5,024 bases of DNA from Deltaproteobacteria bacterium (GTDB taxonomy: Bacteria > Myxococcota > Myxococcia > Myxococcales > 40CM-4-68-19), in NCBI GenBank assembly GCA_005879505.1, contig VBKQ01000166.1, positions 1-5,024 of the forward strand, in the 5' to 3' direction. Below are positions 1-5,024 of the stretch, one piece after another. Position 1 is the stretch's first letter. Each line of letters opens with the position of its first letter. The translations under genes and the position numbers were made by a program. The notes beneath the pieces are model-generated. The model was not told the origin of the DNA, made no database searches, and worked only from the letters and a program-made list of their open reading frames with translations.

Positions 1-291
1 CTTGCCGAGGATGCCGCGCTCGACCTCCAGCCGCTGCGGTGTGAGCCTGTATCGGACGGCCCTGCGCACGGTGAACGTCGCGAGCAGGTACAGCGACCAG
101 AGCACGCATGCGGCGGCGAGCGGTCCGGCGAGGAGGGCGGAGAGCGTGCGGTGGTAGCCGGCCGCCGTCATGGCAATGGCGCCGCAGGCGCAGAGCCCCG
201 CGCCCCACAGGCGCAAGCGGGCGTCGGCGCGGAAGGACGCGAGCGGCTCGGGTCCGCGCTCTTGCGAGACGAGTCGAAGCTGCGGCGCCAT
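1..291 (-). CDS. Partial membrane protein with bacterial PH (bPH_2/DUF304-type) domain, N-terminal part
   Basis: The reverse strand is open from an ATG at 291 to the window edge: 97 codons, no stop, C-terminus missing. A short polar N-terminus (MAPQLRLVSQERGPEP) is followed by two hydrophobic segments, about residues 29-46 (LWGAGLCACGAIAMTAAG) and 53-75 (LLAGPLAAACVLWSLYLLAT). Next comes a basic stretch and YRLTPQRLEVERGILGK at 81-97. That pattern, a TM hairpin followed by a tyrosine, 'LT..RL' and 'G', is how bPH_2 membrane proteins enter their PH-like beta domain. Their cellular role is mostly unknown. An in-frame stop lies about 42 nt upstream of the only other upstream start, a GTG about 30 nt before the ATG; starting at internal Met41 would destroy the first TM segment, so ATG 291 is preferred. 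It is divergent from the glycosylase gene with only 23 bp between start codons. The family call rests on a short stretch; another two-TM protein remains possible. Confidence 0.68.
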   Translation of the reverse strand, partial: MAPQLRLVSQERGPEPLASFRADARLRLWGAGLCACGAIAMTAAGYHRTLSALLAGPLAAACVLWSLYLLATFTVRRAVRYRLTPQRLEVERGILGK

Positions 292-298
292 GGCAGCG

Positions 299-304
299 AG
301 TCTA
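299..304 (-). promoter_or_regulatory. Possible -10 element (TAGACT) of the divergent membrane-protein gene
   Basis: Read on the minus strand, TAGACT fits TANNNT and ends 7 nt before the ATG at 291, so transcription would begin at or next to the start codon (leaderless). I see no convincing -35 hexamer 16-18 bp upstream and no Shine-Dalgarno before the ATG. It overlaps the plus-strand box TACCAT by two bases. This is motif and spacing evidence only. Confidence 0.3.
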
Positions 305-308
305 CCAT
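303..308 (+). promoter_or_regulatory. Possible -10 element (TACCAT) of the glycosylase gene
   Basis: TACCAT fits TANNNT and ends 6 nt before the GTG start at 315, the spacing expected for a leaderless mRNA. No good -35 hexamer is visible and no AGGAGG-like sequence precedes the GTG. It lies within the 23-bp divergent gap and shares bases 303-304 with the opposite-strand box, so polymerase could occupy only one orientation at a time. Confidence 0.3.
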
Positions 309-314
309 TGGCCG

Positions 315-878
315 GTGGAACCGCTCCCACGCAGCTTCTACGACCGCAATGCGGTCAGGGTCGCCCCAGCCCTGCTCGGGTGCGTGCTGGCGCGCCGCGT
401 TCGGCACGGGTGGGTGATGGGGCGGATCGTCGAGACGGAAGCCTACGTCGGCGAGCACGATCTCGCCTGCCATGCGCGAGCGGGCCGAACGGCGCGCACG
501 GACGTGATGTACGGCGAGCCGGGGCACGCCTACGTGTATCTGATCTACGGGATCCATCAGATGCTCAACTGCGTCTGCGGACCGGGGAGCGACGCGAACG
601 CGGTGCTGATCCGCGCCGCGGAGCCGGTGGGGGATTCGCTCCCCTGGCTGCACACGAGCGCCCGCGGCCCGGGCAACCTCTGCAAGGCGTTCGGGGTGAG
701 GCCCTCGCACAACCGGGCCGATCTCTGCGATCCGGACGGCGACCTGATCGTGCTGCCGCGGCGCGGCCGCCCGCGGATTGCGCGGGGCCCGCGGATCGGC
801 GTGGACTACGCCGGACCCTGGGCCGGCGAGCCGCTGCGGTTCTGCGACACGAGCAGCGCCTACCTCTCCCGGCCGTAG
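315..878 (+). CDS. mpg: 3-methyladenine DNA glycosylase, AAG/MPG family
   Basis: This monofunctional base-excision-repair enzyme flips out alkylated or deaminated purines (3-methyladenine, hypoxanthine and similar) and hydrolyses the N-glycosidic bond. The 187-residue product (GTG start, TAG stop) begins MEPLPRSFYDR, the usual family N-terminus. Key residues align by motif with human AAG: VETEAY at 39-44 holds the catalytic Glu42 (human E125) and pocket Tyr44 (Y127); His53 matches H136; YVYLIYG at 73-79 gives Tyr75 (Y159) and the DNA-intercalating Tyr78 (Y162); Asn85 matches N169; IRAAEP at 99-104 carries Arg100 (R182). GPGNLCKAFG at 118-127 and RIG at 160-162 complete the fold. The frame is open to 108, but that extension is arginine-rich, lacks family similarity and lies opposite the divergent gene. 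One oddity is that only 13 residues separate EP (103-104) from GPG (118), shorter than usual. Function is near certain; the GTG start is likely. Confidence 0.95.
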   Translation: MEPLPRSFYDRNAVRVAPALLGCVLARRVRHGWVMGRIVETEAYVGEHDLACHARAGRTARTDVMYGEPGHAYVYLIYGIHQMLNCVCGPGSDANAVLIRAAEPVGDSLPWLHTSARGPGNLCKAFGVRPSHNRADLCDPDGDLIVLPRRGRPRIARGPRIGVDYAGPWAGEPLRFCDTSSAYLSRP

Positions 879-895
879 AAACACAGCTGACGCAG

Positions 896-901
896 TAGAA
901 T
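896..901 (+). promoter_or_regulatory. Possible -10 element (TAGAAT) for smc
   Basis: TAGAAT matches five of six bases of TATAAT and stands out in GC-rich DNA. It lies in the 65-bp gap between the glycosylase stop and smc. Transcription from it would start near 907-908 and leave a leader of about 36 nt before the ATG at 944. No recognisable -35 is present: the hexamer at a 17-bp spacing is CCGTAG. No TGn extension precedes it. It suggests smc can be transcribed independently of the glycosylase gene, although read-through is possible because no terminator separates them. Confidence 0.4.
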
Positions 902-910
902 CAAGCTTGA
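901..910. repeat. Perfect 10-bp palindrome TCAAGCTTGA, candidate operator upstream of smc
   Basis: TCAAGCTTGA equals its own reverse complement. It begins at the last base of the -10-like TAGAAT and covers the predicted transcription start, a typical place for a repressor site. Its central CAAGCTTG (902-909) is flanked by direct AGAAT copies at 897-901 and 910-914. The palindrome is seen directly; an operator role is inferred, and one 10-bp site can occur by chance. Confidence 0.3.
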
Positions 911-943
911 GAATCGCGGGCGATCGTGTTGACCTGCGGTCCG

Positions 944-3900
944 ATGAAAATCCGGCGCGTGGAGATCTCCGGCTTCAAGTCCTTCGCCGACCGTGTAGTC
1001 TTCTCCTTCGACGACGGCATCACCGGCGTGGTGGGCCCCAACGGCTGCGGAAAGAGCAACGTGGTGGACGCCGTCCGATGGGCGATGGGCGAGCAGAGCG
1101 CGAAGCACCTGCGCGGCCGCGCGATGGAGGACGTGATCTTCTCCGGGTCCGAGTCGCGGCCCGCCACCGGGATGGCGGAGGTCTCGCTGACCTTCCAGAA
1201 CGACGGCCGGCTGGTGCCGCCGCAGTACGCCGGATTCGGAGAGATCACGGTCACCCGGCGCCTGTTCCGCAACGGCGACAGCGAGTACGAGATCAACAGG
1301 GCGGCCTGCCGGCTCTTGGACATCACCGAGCTTTTCCTTGGGACCGGTGTCGGCACCCGCGCGTACTCGATCATCGAGCAGGGCCGCATCGGCCTCATCG
1401 TCAGCGCCAAGCCCGAAGACCGGCGGGCGATCATCGAGGAGGCGGCCGGGGTCACCAAGTACAAGGCGCGGCGCAAGCAGGCGGAACGAAAGCTCGAGGC
1501 CACCGAGCAGAACCTGCTCCGGCTTTCCGACGTCGTCGGAGAGGTGGGCAAGCGGCTGCAGTCGCTCGAGCGCGCGGCGAAGAAGGCCGAGAAATTCCGC
1601 GAGCTGCGCGGCGAGCTGCGCGAGCTCGAGCTGCTCGCGGCCTGCCGCCAGTACGCCGGCCTGCGCGAGACCGAGTCGGCGCAGGCGAACGAGCTGGACG
1701 AGGCCGGCGAGGCGGAGAAGGTGGCGCTCGCGCATGCCGCGCGCCTGGAAGCCGGCCTCTCCGCGGAGCGGCTCCACCTGCTCGAGGACGAGAAGAAGGT
1801 GCAGGAGCTGGCGGAGCACTCGCACAGCATCGACAAGCAGCTGCGCCTCTCCGAGCAGGAGATGGAGTTCGCGAAGAGGGAGCGCGAGACCATCGCCGGC
1901 CGGCAAGCGCAGCACGAGGAGGAAGTGTCGCTGCTGGGAGTGCGCCTGGCGCATCTCGGCCGCGAGGAAGAGGAGCTGCGGGTCGAGCAGCAGAAGCTCT
2001 CCGACGCCTCCGCCGAGGACGAGGCGAAGCAGAGGCAGGCCGAGGAGTCCCTGCAGTCCGCGCTCAAGGAGATCCACGACGCCCAGCATGCGGTGGAAGG
2101 GGAGCGCCACCAGGCGGTCAGCGTCCTCACCAAGCTCGCGAATCACCGGACGAACCTGGTCAATCTCGAGCGGCGGCGGACGGAGCTTTCGGCGCGGCTG
2201 CAGAAGACAGCCTCCGAGAAGGAGGAGCTGGAGGCTCGCGCGCAGGAGATCGCGCGGCAGCGCGACGAGCTGGCCCAGAAGCTGGCCGGGACGGAGGCGA
2301 GGCGCCGCCAGCTGCACGAAGAGAAGGTCGCCACCGAGGCCGATCTCGCCGCGGGGCGCACCGACCAGCGCGAGACCGAGGCGCTCCTGATCAAGACCCG
2401 CGAGGATCTCGCCGACCGGCGCAGCCGCCTCAACTCGCTGCTCGAGCTGCAGAAGAACTTCGAAGGGTACGGCCGCGGCGTCAAGGCCATCATGCTGCGC
2501 GAGGAGGAGGAGCGGCGGCGCGACGGAGTCTACGGCCTGGTCGCGGACATGCTCCGGGTCGAGCCCCGTTACGAGCGGGCCATCGAGGCCGTGCTCGGAG
2601 AGCGCCTCCAGCTCGTGCTGGTCGAGAGCCACGCCGCCGGGCTGAAGGCGGTCGACTACCTGCGCAAGGCGGCGCAGGGGCGCGCCTCCTTCGTTCCGCT
2701 CACGGAGATGGAGCAGCTGCCGCTGGTCCCCGAAGCGGCCGATCTCCCCGCGCCCGAGGACACGGTTCGCGCCGTCGACGTGGTGGGCTGCGCTCCCGAG
2801 CACGAGCGGCTCCGCAACTACCTGCTCGCGGACGTCTTCCTCTGCGACACGCTCGCCGCCGCGCTCTCGCTCTGGGCCCGCAACCCCGGAGAGCGGACCT
2901 TCGTCTCCGCCGATGGCGAGGTGGTGGACAAGGAGGGTGTCGTTTCCGGCGGCGGGCTGGAAGGTGTCGCCGACGGGCTGCTGCACAAGCGACGCGAGGT
3001 GCAGGAGCTGGCCGAGACGGTGCAGGAACTGGAGGGGCGGCTGCATCTCGCCACCGACCGGCTCCAGCATCTGTCCGCGCGGCTGCAGGTGGCGGATACC
3101 CAGGTGAAGCGGCTCGTCCACGAGGAACGCGAAGAGGAGCTCTCCCAGCTGCGGCTGGAGCGCGACGTGGCGCGGCTGCAGGAAGACCTCACCCGCATCG
3201 CGCAGCGCGATCAGGTGCTCCACCACGAGACCGAGCAGCTCGAGAGCGCCATGAACGAGGTGGCGCGCGATGAGCAGACGTCGCGGGATGCCGTTGCCGC
3301 CGGCGAGGGCGAGCAGACCGAGCGGGAGGCCCGCCTTCGCGCCATGCAGGGCGATCTCTTGCGGGCGCGGGAACGAGCCGAGTCCGTGCAAGCCGAAGTC
3401 ACCAAGGCCAAGGTGAACGCCGCCGCGCTGGCGGAACGCAGGGAAGGCGTCGCCCGATCGCTGCAGCGCATGCAGGAGCAGAGATCCGAGGTGGATTCCC
3501 GCCGCGAGAAGCTGCAGGCGGAGATCGCCCAGGGCAAGGAGCGGGACGCCGCCCTCCAGGCGAAAGCGGAGATGTGCCAACAGGAGCTCCGCCGGCTCCT
3601 GGCCGGGTCCGAGCGGCTGCGCGAGGAGCTGGGGCGGGCGCGCGCGCATTACGACCAGGCCCAGGAGCGGCTGCGCGGCGGCGACGAAGAGGTGCGGCAG
3701 GCGCGCGAGGAGGCCCGGACCATCGGAGAGCGCCGCGGCAAGGCGGAGCTGGCGCTGCAGGGGACCCGGCTCGAGCTGACCCACCTCGAGCAGCAGGTCC
3801 GCGAACGGCACCTGATGGAGCTCGCGGACGTCTCGGCGGCGCGGCGCGAGGCGGCGCTGCAGCTCGAGATCTCCAAGGCGGAGGAGCGGATGCACTCGCT

Positions 3901-4543
3901 GCGCGAGAAGATCGACGCGCTCGGCGAGGTCTCGCTCACCGCCATCGATGAAGCCCGCGAGGTGGGCGAACGGTTCGCCTTCCTCTCCTCGCAGAAGACG
4001 GACCTGGAGGAGAGCATCGCCAAGCTGCGCTCGGCCATCGGGCGGATCGATCGGGCGTCGAAGGAGCGTTTCCGCGAGACCTTCCAGCTCGTCAACGACC
4101 GCTTCCAACAGGTGTTTCCCAAGCTCTTCCGCGGTGGAACCGCCGAGCTGCAACTCGTCGAGGACCCGGCGAATCCATCGGCCGAGCCGGGCGTGGAGAT
4201 CGTCGCGCAGCCGCCGGGCAAGAAGCTCGTCTCGGTAAACCTGCTTTCCGGCGGAGAGAAGGCGCTGACGGCGGTCTCGCTGATCTTCGCCATCTTCCTC
4301 ATCAAGCCCACTCCCTTCTGCCTCCTCGACGAGGTGGACGCCCCGCTCGACGAAGCGAACGTCGGCCGCTACAACGAGATGGTGCGGGAGATGAGCCGGA
4401 GCTCGCAGTTCATCGTGATCACCCACAACAAGCGCACCATGGAGGGCGCCGACTCGCTCTATGGCGTGACCATGGAGGAGCCCGGTATCTCCAAGACCGT
4501 GTCCGTCAAGCTGTCACAACAGGGCGCAACCGCCGCGGCGTAG
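944..4543 (+). CDS. smc: Chromosome partition/condensation ATPase Smc
   Basis: Smc dimerises at its hinge and, with ScpA and ScpB, forms the ring-shaped loop-extruding complex that organises and helps segregate the nucleoid. The 1199-residue product is close to the usual bacterial length (about 1190) and complete. The N-terminal head (1 to about 170) begins MKIRRVEISGFKSF and has Walker A GPNGCGKS at 31-38 (Lys37), the arginine finger Arg57 in KHLRG, and the Q-loop at Gln146 in SIIEQGR. A charged coiled-coil arm (about 170-506) leads to a hinge from EGYGRG (507-512) to the glycine-rich VVSGGG (666-671). A returning coil (about 676-1040) precedes the C-terminal head: signature LLSGGEK at 1100-1106, Walker B CLLDE with catalytic Glu1130, D-loop LDEAN at 1135-1139, and H-loop His1161 in ITHNK. 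ATG 944 is chosen because it gives the canonical N-terminus; in-frame GTG 926 and TTG 929 would add only LTCGP-like residues. The conserved LGxVN near the end of the coil reads LGEVS (993-997). No scpA or scpB lies in the window. Confidence 0.98.
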   Translation: MKIRRVEISGFKSFADRVVFSFDDGITGVVGPNGCGKSNVVDAVRWAMGEQSAKHLRGRAMEDVIFSGSESRPATGMAEVSLTFQNDGRLVPPQYAGFGEITVTRRLFRNGDSEYEINRAACRLLDITELFLGTGVGTRAYSIIEQGRIGLIVSAKPEDRRAIIEEAAGVTKYKARRKQAERKLEATEQNLLRLSDVVGEVGKRLQSLERAAKKAEKFRELRGELRELELLAACRQYAGLRETESAQANELDEAGEAEKVALAHAARLEAGLSAERLHLLEDEKKVQELAEHSHSIDKQLRLSEQEMEFAKRERETIAGRQAQHEEEVSLLGVRLAHLGREEEELRVEQQKLSDASAEDEAKQRQAEESLQSALKEIHDAQHAVEGERHQAVSVLTKLANHRTNLVNLERRRTELSARLQKTASEKEELEARAQEIARQRDELAQKLAGTEARRRQLHEEKVATEADLAAGRTDQRETEALLIKTREDLADRRSRLNSLLELQKNFEGYGRGVKAIMLREEEERRRDGVYGLVADMLRVEPRYERAIEAVLGERLQLVLVESHAAGLKAVDYLRKAAQGRASFVPLTEMEQLPLVPEAADLPAPEDTVRAVDVVGCAPEHERLRNYLLADVFLCDTLAAALSLWARNPGERTFVSADGEVVDKEGVVSGGGLEGVADGLLHKRREVQELAETVQELEGRLHLATDRLQHLSARLQVADTQVKRLVHEEREEELSQLRLERDVARLQEDLTRIAQRDQVLHHETEQLESAMNEVARDEQTSRDAVAAGEGEQTEREARLRAMQGDLLRARERAESVQAEVTKAKVNAAALAERREGVARSLQRMQEQRSEVDSRREKLQAEIAQGKERDAALQAKAEMCQQELRRLLAGSERLREELGRARAHYDQAQERLRGGDEEVRQAREEARTIGERRGKAELALQGTRLELTHLEQQVRERHLMELADVSAARREAALQLEISKAEERMHSLREKIDALGEVSLTAIDEAREVGERFAFLSSQKTDLEESIAKLRSAIGRIDRASKERFRETFQLVNDRFQQVFPKLFRGGTAELQLVEDPANPSAEPGVEIVAQPPGKKLVSVNLLSGGEKALTAVSLIFAIFLIKPTPFCLLDEVDAPLDEANVGRYNEMVREMSRSSQFIVITHNKRTMEGADSLYGVTMEEPGISKTVSVKLSQQGATAAA

Positions 4544-4572
4544 ATCGGGCGGAAGGTCGTTCCGGTGCCGCG

Positions 4573-4600
4573 TTGATCTCCGCCGGACGTGCGGTACTCT
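4573..4600 (+). promoter_or_regulatory. Possible promoter of the secreted-protein gene (TTGATC - 16 bp - TACTCT)
   Basis: TTGATC at 4573-4578 matches four of six -35 consensus bases. After a 16-bp spacer, TACTCT at 4595-4600 fits TANNNT, with three of six bases matching TATAAT. It ends 6 nt before the ATG at 4607, so the transcript would be leaderless, in line with the absence of a Shine-Dalgarno sequence. The site lies in the 63-bp gap after smc, where I see no convincing terminator, so read-through from smc could also express the gene. Confidence 0.35.
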
Positions 4601-4606
4601 TCCGGC

Positions 4607-5024
4607 ATGCGCCCCTCGATCATCCTGGGAGTCATCGCGCTGTGCCTCGCCTTCTCCGCGCGGGCGGACGATACCAAGCCGCCCCAGATCTCCGAGGTGC
4701 GCGCGGGCGCGAAAGGAGGCCAGGTCCAAGTCGAGGCGCGCATCACCGACGAGACCGGAGTGCTGTCCGCGATCTGCCACCACCGCTCGCCCGGAGGCAG
4801 GGTGGAGGACTCGCCGATGGTGAAGAACGACTTCGACGACGTCTTCCGGGCGAGCTTCCCGGGCGGCCCGGACACCGAGTACTGGATCGAAGCGAGCGAT
4901 CTGCTGGGAAACGGGCCCGCGACCTATGGGTCCTCGGCCAAGGCGGTGGCCGTGGGTGGGCCCGCCGTCGACGGCAAGACCGTCTCCCGGCGCGAGCCTC
5001 CGCCGAGGAAGCCCCGGGAGCCGA
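4607..5024 (+). CDS. Partial secreted protein with Ig-like/fibronectin-like domain
   Basis: The frame is open from ATG 4607 to the window end (139 codons), so the C-terminus is missing. Residues 1-20 form a Sec signal peptide: a short basic start (MRPS), a hydrophobic core (IILGVIALCLAF) and an AxA site, with cleavage predicted after Ala20 (ARA|DD). No lipobox is seen. Residues about 25-112 look like one beta-sandwich domain of the Ig/FN3-like type common in myxobacterial exported proteins: PPQISEVRAG, then QVQVEARITDETGVLSAICH, a short 'SPMVKND' strand, and TEYWIEASDLLGNGPATYGS near the end. Such domains act in protein or carbohydrate contacts, so function cannot be assigned. From about residue 113 the chain becomes a low-complexity linker ending RREPPPRKPREP, which suggests a further domain beyond the window. 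An unusual CHH at 57-59 sits where relatives often have a tyrosine-rich strand. The reading frame and signal peptide are well supported; the fold is inferred. Confidence 0.8.
   Translation, partial: MRPSIILGVIALCLAFSARADDTKPPQISEVRAGAKGGQVQVEARITDETGVLSAICHHRSPGGRVEDSPMVKNDFDDVFRASFPGGPDTEYWIEASDLLGNGPATYGSSAKAVAVGGPAVDGKTVSRREPPPRKPREP

Noticed and set aside
108..314. N-terminal extension of the glycosylase to an ATG at 108
   Set aside because: The extra 69 residues are Arg/Gly/Ala-rich and unlike the family N-terminus, and the DNA encodes the TM segments of the divergent gene on the other strand. GTG 315 gives the expected LPRSFYDR start.
168..884. Minus-strand open frame of 238 codons opposite mpg
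   Set aside because: It lies antisense to a well-supported gene, has no recognisable motif, and conflicts in frame with the bPH-type gene that ends its coding potential at 291.
926..943. Longer smc start at GTG 926 (or TTG 929)
   Set aside because: Bacterial Smc proteins begin MxIxxxxxxGFKSF, which ATG 944 supplies exactly. The six extra residues have no family support and no better ribosome-binding site precedes the GTG.
1598..1640. Locally repetitive GCGAGCTGCG units within smc
   Set aside because: They encode the Arg-Glu-Leu-rich heptads of the coiled coil (RELRGELRELELL), so protein composition explains them rather than a DNA repeat element.
778..3273. Long plus-strand open frame overlapping mpg and smc
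   Set aside because: It is an out-of-frame reading of smc with an Arg/Ala/Gly-rich product. The smc frame contains all family motifs.
860..4426. Very long antisense open frame (about 1188 codons) opposite smc
   Set aside because: It mirrors smc codons. Strong G/C bias at third positions removes stops from the antisense frame, and the translation is low-complexity Leu/Arg/Gly/Glu-rich with no recognisable domain.
4550..4564. Small hairpin CGGAA-GGTCG-TTCCG just after the smc stop
   Set aside because: The stem is only 5 bp and no T-run follows, so it does not qualify as an intrinsic terminator.
4459..4875. Minus-strand open frame of 138 codons at the 3' end of the window
   Set aside because: It spans the smc end, the intergenic gap and the signal-peptide gene in antisense, with no motif. 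The plus-strand frame has a credible signal peptide and domain.

Overview
The window is GC-rich DNA (roughly 70% G+C by eye), densely coding, with strong G/C bias at third codon positions. It most resembles a Myxococcota (former Deltaproteobacteria) chromosome. The best clue is the SMC protein, whose head (for example ITELFLGTGVGTRAYSIIEQ) closely resembles myxobacterial SMCs as I remember them. The lineage is an inference, not a database result. It looks like housekeeping chromosome: I see no mobile element, CRISPR array, rRNA or tRNA.

Layout. (1) Positions 1-291, minus strand: the N-terminal 97 codons of a small membrane protein with two transmembrane segments leading into a bacterial PH (bPH_2/DUF304-type) domain, cut by the window edge. 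(2) Positions 292-314: a very short divergent intergenic gap. (3) Positions 315-878, plus: a complete 3-methyladenine DNA glycosylase of the AAG/MPG family, starting at GTG. (4) Positions 879-943: intergenic DNA with a good -10-like TAGAAT and an overlapping perfect 10-bp palindrome. (5) Positions 944-4543, plus: a complete 1199-residue chromosome-condensation ATPase, Smc, with every expected catalytic motif. (6) Positions 4544-4606: a short intergenic stretch with a possible promoter. (7) Positions 4607-5024, plus: the start of a secreted protein with a signal peptide and an Ig-like/fibronectin-like beta domain, running off the window end.

The glycosylase (base-excision repair) and Smc (chromosome organisation) are both DNA-maintenance proteins, but nothing here shows a functional link. 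The -10-like element between them suggests smc has its own promoter. The flanking membrane and secreted proteins have no evident relation to them.

The most interesting signal is regulatory. Three of the four start codons are preceded by a TANNNT box ending 6 or 7 nt upstream, and none has a convincing Shine-Dalgarno sequence. That geometry fits leaderless transcripts. At the divergent gap two such boxes on opposite strands overlap by 2 bp, giving a possible compact bidirectional promoter. No previously undescribed protein system is evident.
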